In this document: piece after piece, positions 15,600 to 26,757 of the stretch
Position numbering within the stretch: the first letter of the stretch is position 1
How the letters are laid out: every line of letters starts with the position of its first letter
From: Bradyrhizobium sp. CCGB01
GTDB taxonomy: Bacteria; Pseudomonadota; Alphaproteobacteria; Rhizobiales; Xanthobacteraceae
Direction of reading: 5' to 3'
Assembly (NCBI RefSeq): GCF_024199795.1
Contig: NZ_JANADK010000001.1
Span: 6,076,001-6,140,000 of the forward strand
Length of the DNA stretch: 64,000 bases
The notes under the pieces: model-generated
What the model saw: only the letters and a program-made list of their open reading frames with translations
Database searches by the model: none
Told to the model about the DNA's origin: nothing
Made by a program: the position numbers and the translations under genes

Positions 15600-17642
15600 A
15601 TGTCCGAACAGCCCAAATCCGAATCCGGTTTCCAATACAGCCTCAGCAATCTCAAGCCCGTGTCCCCCGCCGCCAAAGTCACCCTCACCTTCCCCGACGG
15701 CGCCCAGCGCCAATATGACAAGAGCATCACCGGCCTCGATATCGCCAAGGGCATTTCGCCGTCGCTGGCCAAGCGCACGGTTGCAATGGCGCTCGACGGC
15801 GTGGTCGCCGACCTCGACGATCCCATCGAAGCCGATGCCAAGATCGAGCTGATCAACCGCGACGATCCGCGCGCGCTCGAGCTGATCCGCCATGACTGCG
15901 CACACGTGCTCGCCGAAGCCGTGCAGACGCTGTGGCCGGGCACGCAAGTCACCATCGGCCCCGTGATCGAGAACGGCTTCTACTACGACTTCTTCCGCAA
16001 CGAGCCGTTCACGCCGGAAGACTTTGCCGCGATCGAAAAGAAGATGCGCGAGATCATCGCGCGCGACAAACCCTTCACCAAGGAAGTCTGGGATCGCGAA
16101 AAGACCAAGCAGGTGTTTCGCGACAAGGGCGAGGCCTTCAAGGTCGAACTCGTGGATGCCATTCCCGGCAACGAGCCGATCAAGATCTACTACCAGGGCG
16201 ACTGGTTCGATCTCTGCCGCGGCCCGCACATGACCTCGACCGGCAAGGTCGGCAACGCCTTCAAATTGATGAAGGTGGCCGGCGCCTATTGGCGCGGCGA
16301 CAGCAACAATCCGATGCTGACCCGCATCTACGGCACGGCCTTCGCCAAGCAGGAGGACCTCGACGCTTACCTCAAGCAGATCGAGGAAGCCGAGAAGCGC
16401 GACCACCGCAAGCTCGGGCGCGAGCTCGACCTCTTCCATTTCCAGGAGGAAGGTCCGGGCGTCGTGTTCTGGCACCCGAAGGGCTGGACCATCTTCCAGC
16501 AGCTGATCGCCTATATGCGCCGCCGCCTCGCCGCCGACTACAGCGAGGTCAACGCGCCGCAAATCCTTGACAAGGTGCTGTGGGAGACCTCGGGCCATTG
16601 GGGCTGGTACCGCGAGAACATGTTCGCGGCGCAGTCGGCCGGCGACGAGGCCGAGGACAAGCGCTGGTTTGCGCTGAAGCCGATGAACTGCCCCGGCCAC
16701 GTGCAGATCTTCAAGCATGGCCTGAAGAGCTATCGCGACCTGCCGCTGCGCCTTGCCGAGTTCGGCGTGGTGCATCGCTACGAGCCATCAGGCGCCATGC
16801 ACGGTCTGATGCGCGTGCGCGGCTTCACCCAGGACGACGCGCATGTCTTCTGCATGGAGGATCAGCTCGCCGACGAGTGCCTGAAGATCAACGATCTGAT
16901 CCTGTCGACCTATGCGGACTTCGGCTTCACCGGCGATCTCACCGTGAAGCTGTCGACGCGGCCGGAGAAGCGCGTCGGCACCGATGCGATGTGGGATCAC
17001 GCCGAACGCGTGATGGCCACCGTGCTGCGCGAGATCCAGACGCAGAACAATCACATCAAGACCGAGATCAATCCCGGCGAAGGCGCCTTCTACGGGCCGA
17101 AGTTCGAGTATGTTCTGCGCGACGCCATCGGCCGCGACTGGCAGTGCGGCACCACGCAGGTCGACTTCAACCTGCCGGAGCGGTTCGGCGCGTTCTACAT
17201 CGACCACGACAGCGGCAAGAAGCCGCCGGTCATGGTGCACCGCGCCATCTGCGGCTCGATGGAGCGCTTCATCGGCATCCTGATCGAGCACTATGCCGGC
17301 AACTTCCCGCTCTGGCTGTCGCCGGTGCAGGTGGTGGTCACCACCATCACCTCGGAGGCCGACGAGTATGCCAAGCAGGTGCTGGAGCAGGTCCGGCGCG
17401 CGGGGCTTCGGGCCGAGATCGATCTGCGCAACGAGAAGATCAACTACAAGGTCCGCGAGCATTCGCTGGCCAAGATCCCGGCGCTGCTCGTGGTCGGCAA
17501 GAAGGAGGCCGAGACGCAGTCGGTCTCCGTCCGCCGGCTCGGAAGCGACGGCCAGAAGGTGATGACGACGGTGGAGGCGCTTGCCGCCCTCGTCGACGAG
17601 GCCACCCCGCCGGACGTCCGGCGGGCGCGCGAGGCGGCCTGA
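15600..17642 (+). CDS. thrS: Threonyl-tRNA synthetase
   Basis: A 680-residue cytoplasmic enzyme that charges tRNAThr. The N-terminal TGS domain covers about residues 20-80 ([19 protein letters not shown]). The editing domain has [17 protein letters not shown] and the later CRGPHM. The class II catalytic core has KPMNCPGHV with the zinc Cys, then [19 protein letters not shown] (motif 2) and [14 protein letters not shown] (motif 3). The anticodon-binding domain is the last 110 residues. The ATG at 15600 has AGGAG 8 bases upstream; an open frame to 15480 lacks one. The length is slightly above E. coli (642). No infC follows. Confidence 0.97.
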   Translation: MSEQPKSESGFQYSLSNLKPVSPAAKVTLTFPDGAQRQYDKSITGLDIAKGISPSLAKRTVAMALDGVVADLDDPIEADAKIELINRDDPRALELIRHDCAHVLAEAVQTLWPGTQVTIGPVIENGFYYDFFRNEPFTPEDFAAIEKKMREIIARDKPFTKEVWDREKTKQVFRDKGEAFKVELVDAIPGNEPIKIYYQGDWFDLCRGPHMTSTGKVGNAFKLMKVAGAYWRGDSNNPMLTRIYGTAFAKQEDLDAYLKQIEEAEKRDHRKLGRELDLFHFQEEGPGVVFWHPKGWTIFQQLIAYMRRRLAADYSEVNAPQILDKVLWETSGHWGWYRENMFAAQSAGDEAEDKRWFALKPMNCPGHVQIFKHGLKSYRDLPLRLAEFGVVHRYEPSGAMHGLMRVRGFTQDDAHVFCMEDQLADECLKINDLILSTYADFGFTGDLTVKLSTRPEKRVGTDAMWDHAERVMATVLREIQTQNNHIKTEINPGEGAFYGPKFEYVLRDAIGRDWQCGTTQVDFNLPERFGAFYIDHDSGKKPPVMVHRAICGSMERFIGILIEHYAGNFPLWLSPVQVVVTTITSEADEYAKQVLEQVRRAGLRAEIDLRNEKINYKVREHSLAKIPALLVVGKKEAETQSVSVRRLGSDGQKVMTTVEALAALVDEATPPDVRRAREAA

Positions 17643-17735
17643 GTCCTGAAATCGATCTAAACTCGCTTTCGGTTGCGGGCGTGCATGCTTATCTCGGCAT
17701 GGCACGCCCGACGACCAGCCGAAGAGGACATCGCA

Positions 17736-18299
17736 GTGCCCGACGCCATCGAACTCCTGAAAACCCGCCGCTCGGTCAAGCCGCGCGAGATGACGGGGCC
17801 CGGCCCCTCCCCGGCCGAGCTCGAAACCATCCTCACCATCGGTGCACGCGTGCCCGACCACGGCAAGCTCGCGCCCTGGCGCTTCATCATTTTCGAGGGT
17901 GACGCTCGAGAGCGTGCCGGCGAGGTCATCGCGAAGGTCTTCGCCCGCAAGAATCCGGACGCGCCGGCGGCGAACGTCGAGATTGAGCGCAGACGCCTCA
18001 CCGACGCCCCGCTGGTGATCGGCATCGTCAGCTTCACCAAGCCGCATCCGAAGGTGCCGGCGTTCGAGCAGGAATTGTCGGCCGGTGCCAGCGTCATGAA
18101 CATCGTCACGGCCGCGACCGCCCTCGGCTACGGCGCCTGCTGGCTGACCGGCTGGTTCTCGTTCGATCGCGACGTGCTGGACGGCCTCGGCCTCAAGCCG
18201 GACGAAAAGCTCGCCGGCCTCGTCCATATCGGCACGCCGACCAAGCCGAGCGAAGACCGTCCGCGGCCGTTCCTTTCGGAAATCGTGACGCGATTTTAA
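17736..18299 (+). CDS. Nitroreductase family protein (YdjA-like)
   Basis: A 187-residue FMN-dependent oxidoreductase. It begins AIELLKTRRSVKPREM, the family's phosphate-binding Arg-Arg-Ser motif. It then has GARVPDHGKLAPWRFIIF and ATALGYGACWLTGW, which complete the flavin site. The short size fits the YdjA/TdsD minimal nitroreductases, which act as dimers in the cytoplasm. The GTG at 17736 is supported by AGAGGA 8 bases upstream. The natural substrate is unknown. It lies 94 bases after thrS and 63 before a serine hydrolase, all plus strand. Confidence 0.88.
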   Translation: MPDAIELLKTRRSVKPREMTGPGPSPAELETILTIGARVPDHGKLAPWRFIIFEGDARERAGEVIAKVFARKNPDAPAANVEIERRRLTDAPLVIGIVSFTKPHPKVPAFEQELSAGASVMNIVTAATALGYGACWLTGWFSFDRDVLDGLGLKPDEKLAGLVHIGTPTKPSEDRPRPFLSEIVTRF

Positions 18300-18362
18300 T
18301 CGAAGGCTTGTTGACGCCTCCGACGTCTTGCGGCTTTGTTCCCGGTGAGGGAGGAAGCCTGG

Positions 18363-19622
18363 ATGAAACGCCGCGAATTTCTGGTCGGGGCCGCGCTCTT
18401 GGCCGGCACCATGGCGCGAGGCCGCGCCGCCGACATCCCTGCTCCGTCGGCCGACGGCCTCGACCGCATCACCGCATTCTTCGACAACGAGGTGACGCTC
18501 GGCCGGCTGCCGGGTGCGGTGATCCTGGTCCAGCAGCACGGCAAGCCGGTCTATCTGAAGACCTTTGGCGTGCGCGACACCAGAACCAGCCTCGCCATGA
18601 CGCCGGATACGATCTTCGCCATCCACTCGATGACGAAGCCGATCACGTGCCTCGGCGCGATGATGCTGATCGACGAGGGCAAGCTCGCGCTCACCGATCC
18701 CGTGTCGAAATACATCCCGCTCTTTGCCAGCACCAAGGTGGGCATCGAGCCAGAAGGCACATCGACTGTCGAACTCGAGCCGCCGATCCGTCCTGTCAAC
18801 ATTGAGGATTTGCTGCGGCAAACTTCGGGCATCAGCTACGAATACATCGGCGCCCCATGGGTTATGCAGGTCTACAAAGCCGCCAATATCTTCGAAGGCC
18901 CCTTCAACAACAGGCAATTCGCCGACCGCATCGCCAAGCTGCCGCTCACGCGGCAGCCGGGCACGCTGTGGCGCTACGGCCATTCCACCGACGTGCTCGG
19001 CAGTGTCATCGAGATCATCTCTGGCCAGACGCTGTATCAATTCCTCAAGCAACGCATCCTCGATCCGCTCGGCATGAGCAGCACCAAATTCGTGCTGAAG
19101 ACTCCGGAGGAGCACGCACGGATGGCACGACCGCTGCCGAACGACCCGGTCCTGCTCGCCGGCGAGCAGGACCGCCTCGCCCATCCCGAATGGGAATCCG
19201 GCGGCGGCGGCCTGCTCTCGACTATCACCGACTATCAGCGCTTCTCGCAGATGCTGCTCAACGGCGGCGAGTTCGAGGGCAGGCGCTACCTGAGCCCCGC
19301 CGCCTTCAAGGCCATGACGACGGATCACGTCGGACCCGGCTCCGGCGTCGGACGCGACTACTTCTACTTTCCGGGCGACGGCTTCGGCTATGGCTACGGC
19401 ATTGGCGTGCGGACCGATCCCGGCAACGCAAAGCCGCCCCCGGCCGGCTCGATCGGCGAGTTGAAATGGGACAGCGGCAGCGGCACCTATTTCGGTGTCG
19501 ATCCCAAGCTCGATATGGTCTACCTCCTGATGCAGCAGACCCAGAACGAGCGCAGCCGCATCACGCCCGCCTTCAAGGAGCTGGTCTACGGCTGCTATCC
19601 GGAGGGGCTACGCCGCCCGTGA
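18363..19622 (+). CDS. Secreted serine hydrolase, beta-lactamase/class C fold
   Basis: A 419-residue protein with an N-terminal KRREFLVGAALLAG signal of twin-arginine look. The SxxK nucleophile is HSMTKPITCLGAMMLIDEG. A Tyr appears in LWRYGHSTDVLG, and EWESGGGGLLSTITDYQRF is the third-motif region. Such enzymes are esterases, transpeptidase-like or D-amino-peptidase-like. GGAGGAAG sits 8 bases before the ATG. Its 3' end overlaps by 15 bases the convergent GGDEF-EAL gene. Confidence 0.85.
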   Translation: MKRREFLVGAALLAGTMARGRAADIPAPSADGLDRITAFFDNEVTLGRLPGAVILVQQHGKPVYLKTFGVRDTRTSLAMTPDTIFAIHSMTKPITCLGAMMLIDEGKLALTDPVSKYIPLFASTKVGIEPEGTSTVELEPPIRPVNIEDLLRQTSGISYEYIGAPWVMQVYKAANIFEGPFNNRQFADRIAKLPLTRQPGTLWRYGHSTDVLGSVIEIISGQTLYQFLKQRILDPLGMSSTKFVLKTPEEHARMARPLPNDPVLLAGEQDRLAHPEWESGGGGLLSTITDYQRFSQMLLNGGEFEGRRYLSPAAFKAMTTDHVGPGSGVGRDYFYFPGDGFGYGYGIGVRTDPGNAKPPPAGSIGELKWDSGSGTYFGVDPKLDMVYLLMQQTQNERSRITPAFKELVYGCYPEGLRRP

Positions 19623-22070
19623 GGCGCGCTGGCCGAAATCGGCCAGCAGCTTTGCGATCTCGGCGGCGGGCCGCGCTGCACTGAACAAGAAGCCCTGCAC
19701 CTCGTTGCAGCCTTCGGCGCGCAGCCAGTCGAGCTGATCCTCGGTCTCGACGCCCTCCGCGGTCGTCGTGATGTTGAGACTGCGGCCGAGGCCGGAGATC
19801 GCTCGCACGATCGCGCCGCAATCGGGCCGCCGCGCCAGGTCCTTGACGAAGGAACGGTCGATCTTGATCTTGTCGAACGGAAAGCTGCGGAGATAGCTGA
19901 GGCTGGAATAGCCGGTGCCGAAATCATCCATGGAGATGCTGACGCCGAGCTCGCGCAGCTGATGCAGGATGGCGAGATTGGCATCGGTCTCGGCCAGGAA
20001 AATCGACTCGGTGATCTCGAGCTCGAGCCGCTTCGGCGACAGGCCGGACTGCGCAAGCGCGGAAATCACGACCTGCACCAGGTTGCGGCTGCGGAATTGC
20101 GCCGGCGACAGATTGACCGCGACCTTGACGTCGACGGGCCATTTCACCGCTTCGGCGCAGGCCTCGCGCAGCACCCACTCGCCGAGCTGCGTGATCAGGC
20201 CGATGTCTTCGGCGACCGGAATGAACTCTGCCGGCGAGATCATGCCCTTGTCGGGATGACGCCAGCGCAGCAGCGACTCGAAGCCGGCGATGCGGTCGGA
20301 AGCGATCGACACCAGGGGCTGGTAGTGCAGCTCGAACTCGCCATTGGCAAACGCGCGGCGCAGGTCGAGCTCCATGTCGCGGCGCTTCTGCGCCTGCAGA
20401 TCCATCTCGCGCTCGAAGAAATGATGCACGCCGCCGCCGTCCGACTTGGCCCGGTACAGCGCCATGTCGGCATTGCGCATCAACTCTTCCGACGTCGTGC
20501 CATCGCCGGGCGACAGCGCGATGCCAATGCTGGCACCGATCACCATCTCCTGGCCGTCGAGGTCGTAGGGTGCCTTCAGCATGTCGATCAGCAGGGCCGC
20601 GCAGGCGCTGGCCTCGTTCGGCGAGACCTCGGCCGCCAGGATCACCGCGAACTCGTCGCCGCCAAGCCGGGCCGCGAGATTGGCGCCGCGGACCGCGGTA
20701 TTGAGGCGTTCGGCTACTTGCTTCAGCAGGCGGTCACCCACCGGATGCCCGAAGGAATCATTGATGTTCTTGAACAGGTCGAGGTCGATATAGAGTACGC
20801 CAACCCGTTTTCCCCCGGCCTGGTCGAGCGCCTGCTTCAAGCGCTGCTGGAAATGTTCGCGGTTCGGCAGGTCGGTGAGCCCGTCATGGTGCGCCATGTG
20901 AGCGATCCGCGCCTCGGCCTTGCGCCGCTCGGTGATGTCGACGACCGCGACCAGATAGCCGTCGCGATCGTCGAAGACGACGCGGCGGCCGAAGGTGAGC
21001 ACCTCGATCTCGCTGCCGTCGGCGCGCAGATGGCGCCAGTTGCGCGAGGAGTGATAGGTGTCGCCGATGCGTTCGAGCGCCTCGGCGTGGCTGTCCCATT
21101 CGTCCTCGGGCCAGATCTCGTGCAGCTTCATGCGCAGGAAGGTGGCGCGACTGTAGCCGTAATGCTGGACCGCGGCATCGTTGACGCTGAGGAATTCCTT
21201 GGTCTGTGCCTCGAACACCCACATCGGCATCGGGTTGTTGTCGAACAGCAGGCGGAACGAGGCGTCGCGCCGCTTCAACGCGGTGACGTCGGAGACCGTC
21301 AGCGAGACCACGTCGGCGAACGCGGTGGCACTGAGGCGAAGGTAGCGTCCGTCGTTTTCGATCTCGAGCTGCTCGCCGCGGCCGCCCGAGACCGCCTTGA
21401 GCAGGAAATCCATGACTTCGGGCAAGGCCAGGAGCGTATTCCCCTCGCCGATCCGCCGCCACAACAGGCCCGCGCTCGCGACCTTCAGCAGCGCACCGGC
21501 GCTCTTGTTGTGGTGCACGATCTGGAGGTCGAACGGCTTGCCCGCGGCATCGCGCAGCGTCGCCAGCGAGACCACGGCGTCATCGGTCGAAGAGAAGATT
21601 GCGTCCAGGAGATTGTATTGCGCACCGCGCTCGTTGATGTAGGCGCCAACCAGCGTGGCCCCCCAGCGCGAGGCGGTCGGCAGCGCCAGCAGATCGTAAG
21701 TCCTGACCATGCCGTCGCGCACGCAATGCGCGCTGGCCTGGTGCGGCCGTCCGTTTTCGAGCGCGCTCGCCACGGCCTCCGACAGCGCCGTGGCGCAATC
21801 GGGCGAGAGCTCGGCGACCGGGATGTCCCAGCGCTCCTCGCCGAGCCATTTCTGCACGTAACGCCCGCTGCGCGACAGCTCGAGCGCGCCATCGTTCTTC
21901 AGCAGCGCGATATGGTCGGCGAGCCGTCCAAGACTGCCGAGCATCACGTCCTCATAGCGCGGCAGCCGGTCACCCGGCTTCAACGCGGCACGCCATTTGC
22001 GTTGAAGCACCGGGATGTCGTCAAACATTTCGGTGGCCGGTTTTCCCGACGCTTTCTTCGCGGCACTCAT
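19608..22070 (-). CDS. PAS-GGDEF-EAL cyclic-di-GMP signalling protein
   Basis: An 820-residue cytoplasmic protein without membrane segments. Up to three PAS-like regions fill residues 1-390 (e.g. MWVFEAQTKEFLSVNDAAVQ). The GGDEF domain (about 400-560) has ARLGGDEFAVIL, so a diguanylate cyclase site is intact; no RxxD inhibitory site is seen just before it. The EAL domain (about 575-810) has FESLLRW, a Glu-Ser-Leu variant of EAL. It keeps NLSPAQF, ELEITES, DDFGTGYSSL, KIKIDRSF and VQGFLF, so phosphodiesterase activity is likely. The start at 22070 is preferred (GGGGA site); TTG at 22082 is in frame. Confidence 0.93.
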   Translation of the reverse strand: MSAAKKASGKPATEMFDDIPVLQRKWRAALKPGDRLPRYEDVMLGSLGRLADHIALLKNDGALELSRSGRYVQKWLGEERWDIPVAELSPDCATALSEAVASALENGRPHQASAHCVRDGMVRTYDLLALPTASRWGATLVGAYINERGAQYNLLDAIFSSTDDAVVSLATLRDAAGKPFDLQIVHHNKSAGALLKVASAGLLWRRIGEGNTLLALPEVMDFLLKAVSGGRGEQLEIENDGRYLRLSATAFADVVSLTVSDVTALKRRDASFRLLFDNNPMPMWVFEAQTKEFLSVNDAAVQHYGYSRATFLRMKLHEIWPEDEWDSHAEALERIGDTYHSSRNWRHLRADGSEIEVLTFGRRVVFDDRDGYLVAVVDITERRKAEARIAHMAHHDGLTDLPNREHFQQRLKQALDQAGGKRVGVLYIDLDLFKNINDSFGHPVGDRLLKQVAERLNTAVRGANLAARLGGDEFAVILAAEVSPNEASACAALLIDMLKAPYDLDGQEMVIGASIGIALSPGDGTTSEELMRNADMALYRAKSDGGGVHHFFEREMDLQAQKRRDMELDLRRAFANGEFELHYQPLVSIASDRIAGFESLLRWRHPDKGMISPAEFIPVAEDIGLITQLGEWVLREACAEAVKWPVDVKVAVNLSPAQFRSRNLVQVVISALAQSGLSPKRLELEITESIFLAETDANLAILHQLRELGVSISMDDFGTGYSSLSYLRSFPFDKIKIDRSFVKDLARRPDCGAIVRAISGLGRSLNITTTAEGVETEDQLDWLRAEGCNEVQGFLFSAARPAAEIAKLLADFGQRASRAA

Positions 22071-22434
22071 TGCAGTCCCCAACGCACTTTCCCCGCGTAT
22101 CCAATGCAGAGGCGATTAATGGCGTGTAAAAAGGACGCAGGCGTGGTTCCAATTCAGCGATTATGACAGTTTTAAGTCAGGCGTTGGTTAGTGCGCGTTA
22201 GAGACTATGACGGTGGTGCAAAGGCGTCCGTCCCTCTCGTGTCCCGGACGCGCTGCAACGCGCTTGGCGTTGCGGCGCAGAGCCGCCCAGCACGGCGCGG
22301 GTTGATCGAGTGTTGAGCTATTTTGCCCGAGGGGCAACGCGATATCTCGCAGCCCGGATGAGCAAAGCGACATCCGGGGTTCCACGGCACCACCGGTCCC
22401 GGGTATCGCTTCGCTCACCCGGGCTACGAGACCA
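22071..22434. other. 364-base intergenic stretch with repeats
   Basis: No gene is supported here. The middle holds GC-rich inverted-repeat-like sequence (TCCCGGACGCGCTGCAACGC) and the 3' part holds the family C palindrome (22350-22428). An apparent minus-strand frame of 76 codons crosses both elements and has no ribosome site. Confidence 0.6.
22350..22428. repeat. Palindromic repeat family C, copy 1
   Basis: AGCCCGGATGAGCAAAGCGACATCC on the left pairs with GGTATCGCTTCGCTCACCCGGGCT on the right across a loop of about 25 bases. Copies 2 and 3 lie at 24389 and 45922. The loop sequence is variable, the arms conserved. Confidence 0.8.
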
Positions 22435-23283
22435 TCACGCCAGCTTCTCGATCACGACATCGAGCAGCGCGCGCAGGCGCGCCAGGCTCCTGAGATCGCG
22501 GTGATAGCCGACATAGGTATCGCGCCCGGGCGGCATCGCACCGATGTCGAGCGCGACGAGGCGGCGGTCGCTGTCGCCAAGCGGACGCGGCAGCACGGCG
22601 AACCCGCCGCCGCTCGCACAGAGCTCGGCCTGTGCCTGTCTGTTGTTGCTGCGCGAAGCGATCTCCGCATGCGGCAGCGTGCGCTTCAGCCACACGGCGT
22701 CGGGCATGTCGGCGAATTCGGCATTCATGGTCACAACGCGGATGCCGCTGCCGTCTCCCGCACGCGGCGGCTTGCTGCCCCTCTTGCCGTAGAGCGCGTA
22801 GGGAATGTGCAGCAGTTTTCGCGAGATCACTTCAGGCTCGTCGAATGGCTTGATACGGAAGACCAGATCGGCCTCGCGGCGCGGCAGGCTGTAGAGGCGC
22901 GCATCGGTCAGGAGCTCGACGGTCACCTTGGGATGGCGCTTGCCGAACGCGGCGATCACCGGAGACAGCATGACCGTTCCGAACCAGTCCGACGACGACA
23001 GCCGCAACACGCCGTCGAGCTGCGTCTCCGCGCCGGAGGCGTGACGCTGAAGCGCAAGCGCCTCTTCCTCGATCCGCTCCGCGTGGCGCAGCACGGCGGT
23101 GCCCTCGTCGGTCAGCACGAAACCATCGGCGGTACGCTGGAACAGCGTCTGTCCCAACGCCGTCTCGAGCGCGCGAAGCCGCCGTCCCATCGTCGGCTGG
23201 GTCTGGCCGATCTTTCGCGCGGCAGCCCCGAGCGTGCCTTCGCGCGCAATTGCCAGGAAGATGCGCAGATCGCTCCAGTCCAT
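22435..23283 (-). CDS. LysR family transcriptional regulator
   Basis: A 282-residue DNA-binding protein. The N-terminal winged helix (DWSDLRIFLAIAREGTLGAA, then QTQPTMGRRLRALE) is canonical LysR, and the C-terminal half is the effector-binding domain (VLRLSSSDWFGTVMLSPVI). It is divergent from the quinone oxidoreductase gene with 102 bases between, so it probably controls that gene and itself. Near-perfect palindromes in the gap are candidate operators. The effector is unknown, possibly a quinone, aldehyde or phenolic. Confidence 0.9.
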   Translation of the reverse strand: MDWSDLRIFLAIAREGTLGAAARKIGQTQPTMGRRLRALETALGQTLFQRTADGFVLTDEGTAVLRHAERIEEEALALQRHASGAETQLDGVLRLSSSDWFGTVMLSPVIAAFGKRHPKVTVELLTDARLYSLPRREADLVFRIKPFDEPEVISRKLLHIPYALYGKRGSKPPRAGDGSGIRVVTMNAEFADMPDAVWLKRTLPHAEIASRSNNRQAQAELCASGGGFAVLPRPLGDSDRRLVALDIGAMPPGRDTYVGYHRDLRSLARLRALLDVVIEKLA

Positions 23284-23301
23284 CCAGCCCCCTCATACAT
23301 A

Positions 23302-23322
23302 AATGCACGATCATCGTACATT
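23302..23322. promoter_or_regulatory. Candidate LysR operator, palindrome 1
   Basis: AATGCACGAT - C - ATCGTACATT: 10-base arms with one mismatch around one central base. It lies between the divergent LysR and oxidoreductase genes. LysR proteins bind dyads close to divergent promoters. Confidence 0.55.
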
Positions 23323-23332
23323 CTTGTTCCTT

Positions 23333-23352
23333 CTCATGCAAAAATTCATGAG
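23333..23352. promoter_or_regulatory. Candidate operator, palindrome 2
   Basis: CTCATG - 8 bases - CATGAG, 11 bases after palindrome 1 and 33 before the oxidoreductase ATG. It could be the second (activation) site of the same regulator. Confidence 0.4.
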
Positions 23353-23385
23353 CATATTGGAGGCCGACAACGGAGCAAGACGATC

Positions 23386-24378
23386 ATGACCAGGCCATCG
23401 ACGATGCGCGCAGCCATCCTGGAGACCCACAACGCGCCATTGCGGCTTTCAACCATTTCCACACCCGAGATCAGCCCGCGCGAGGTGCTGGTGCGGGTGC
23501 GCGCCAGCGGGGTCAATCCGCTCGACACCAAGATCCACGCGGGTGCTGCGGCGCATGCGTGCCATCCGCTGCCCGCGATCCCCGGGATCGACCTTGCCGG
23601 CGTGGTCGAACAGACCGGACACGACGTGACGCGGTTCAAGCCGGGCGACGAAGTCTATGGCATGACTGGCGGCGTCGGCGGCGTGCCGGGATCGCTGGCC
23701 GAATTCGCAGCCGTCGATGCCGACCTGCTGGCGCCCAAGCCCGCCAATCTCAGCATGCGGGAGGCAGCCGCCCTGCCCCTGATCTTCATCACGGCCTGGG
23801 AGGGCCTGATCGATCGCGCCGCGCTGAAGGCCGGCCAGAAGGTTTTGATTCATGGCGGTGCGGGCGGCGTCGGCCATGTCGCGATCCAGATCGCGCGCGC
23901 CCTCGGGGCAGAGGTGTTCGCGACCGGCTCGGCAGCGCAGCGCGCCACCATCGAAGGCTTTGGCGCTGTATTCATCGACCGCGGCGCTGCGATCGAAGCT
24001 TACATTACAGAGCATACCGGCGGGCGCGGCTTCGACGTCGTCTACGACACTGTCGGCGGCAAGGTGCTCGATGCGTCCTTCGAAGCGGTGCGCCGTTTTG
24101 GCCATGTCGTGAGCGCGCTTGGCTGGGGCACGCATGCGCTTGCGCCGCTCTCGTTCCGCGCCGCCAGCTATTCCGGTGTGTTCACGCTGCTGCCGCTGCT
24201 GTCAGGCGAAGGCCGCGCGCATCACGGTGAGATCATGATCGAGGCCACGCGCCTCGTTGAGGCCGGCAAGCTGGTGCCGCTCGTCGATAACAGGCGCTTC
24301 ACGCTGGAGAGTGTGGGCGATGCCTATGCACTGATCAGGGATCACGCCACAAAGGGCAAGCTGGTGGTGGATATCTGA
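23386..24378 (+). CDS. Quinone oxidoreductase-like, zinc-independent MDR protein
   Basis: A 330-residue NADPH-dependent oxidoreductase of the medium-chain dehydrogenase superfamily. The N-terminal fold has RVRASGVNPLDTKIHAG and GIDLAGVVEQTGHDV. The Rossmann site is VLIHGGAGGVGHVAIQIA. No zinc-ligand cysteines are seen, so it belongs to the quinone reductase branch (Qor/zeta-crystallin). The ATG at 23386 follows GGAG and fits the LysR spacing; upstream open frame to 22501 is an artefact of the opposite gene. It is likely induced by the divergent LysR. Confidence 0.9.
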   Translation: MTRPSTMRAAILETHNAPLRLSTISTPEISPREVLVRVRASGVNPLDTKIHAGAAAHACHPLPAIPGIDLAGVVEQTGHDVTRFKPGDEVYGMTGGVGGVPGSLAEFAAVDADLLAPKPANLSMREAAALPLIFITAWEGLIDRAALKAGQKVLIHGGAGGVGHVAIQIARALGAEVFATGSAAQRATIEGFGAVFIDRGAAIEAYITEHTGGRGFDVVYDTVGGKVLDASFEAVRRFGHVVSALGWGTHALAPLSFRAASYSGVFTLLPLLSGEGRAHHGEIMIEATRLVEAGKLVPLVDNRRFTLESVGDAYALIRDHATKGKLVVDI

Positions 24379-24388
24379 GATCGAAGCT

Positions 24389-24464
24389 GTAGCCCGGATG
24401 AGCGAAGCGACATCCGGGATTCCGCAAGAGCTGTCCCGGGTATCGCCTCGCTCACCCGGGCTAC
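24389..24464. repeat. Palindromic repeat family C, copy 2
   Basis: GTAGCCCGGATGAGCGAAGCG and the right arm CGCTCACCCGGGCTAC form a long hairpin just after the oxidoreductase stop. About 85 % identical in its arms to copies 1 and 3 (visual estimate). A short TAGCCCGGAGCGCGA fragment at 24500 looks like a partial copy. Confidence 0.8.
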
Positions 24465-24518
24465 GAAACTGGTCGTCGATGTCTGAGCTTGGCCTGGTAG
24501 CCCGGAGCGCGAACGCGG

Positions 24519-24800
24519 CTAGTCCTCGCTGGACGCCGCGGAGCGATTGCGCAGATAGGCCTGCGACAACAGGAAGAACAATGCGCGCTCGCCATGATAT
24601 TTCGCGGACGGCCGGGTGCGCTCGAAGCCGCCGGCGAATATCTTGCCGGACTGGTCGCACACCTGCCATCGCCAGCCAAACCGCTTACGCCTGGTGAGGA
24701 TCACTTCGAACATGCCGACGGGCTTGGTCCCCTGCTCTTGCCGGTCTCGCAAAGCGCGTACGCCTGCTCCGGCCTCCCCCGTTAGACGGATGTCCGACAT
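24519..24800 (-). CDS. Small protein of unknown function
   Basis: A 93-residue protein. The core, FEVILTRRKRFGWRWQVCDQ, is aromatic and basic. It continues IFAGGFERTRPSAKYHGERA and LFFLLSQAYL. This looks like a conserved short Bradyrhizobium protein with no known role. The start is uncertain: ATG at 24800 or 24713 (shorter, 64 residues), both without a clear ribosome site. A basic surface could bind nucleic acid, but that is speculation. Confidence 0.45.
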   Translation of the reverse strand: MSDIRLTGEAGAGVRALRDRQEQGTKPVGMFEVILTRRKRFGWRWQVCDQSGKIFAGGFERTRPSAKYHGERALFFLLSQAYLRNRSAASSED

Positions 24801-25018
24801 ATAACGCAGCAGGATGGAAAGAGAATAAAATTGATTATCGGAAATGCGTATCTTGCACCGGCTGTGACGAAGTCGCGACGCTTGTGGAATAAGCACGCGC
24901 TGCCGGTGTTTCTTAATGCTTCGAATGCTGCCTGGTAGCGCTCGCAAAGGTATTCAAGTCAGAACACAAGTCGGGCACGCCCGGTAAGCGAACGCTCACC
25001 GGGCATTCACGACACCGC

Positions 25019-26513
<1,495 letters not shown>

Positions 26514-26757
26514 GCCACCTGCTTTTCACCGAAAACGCGGCAAATTCAAGCCTCCGACCCCCCAGGAAATACGGCCCCGATACGTTCTTTGGAACCCGCT
26601 TCACGCCTGCATGATTAAAGCAGAGGCAGCCGGTGCTCGCCACACTCCTGCCCCCTGCGTCCCGAACGGTATAAACCATGCTTTGCCCCTGTTCTGGCGG
26701 AGCGGAAGTACGGCGCCTACTCTGGTGTGAGGGCTGGCCCGGAGTAGGAGGGTTTCG

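Noticed and set aside
16788..19328. 846-codon open frame on the minus strand
   Set aside because: It runs antisense to thrS, the nitroreductase and the serine hydrolase, has biased composition and no family signature. GC-rich shadow.
19962..22166. 734-codon plus-strand frame over the GGDEF-EAL gene
   Set aside because: Antisense shadow; no domain visible.
22501..23385. 5' extension of the quinone oxidoreductase frame
   Set aside because: It is antisense to the LysR gene; the ATG at 23386 has the ribosome site.
24979..25004. Hairpin as terminator
   Set aside because: No T-tract on either strand, so kept only as an observation.
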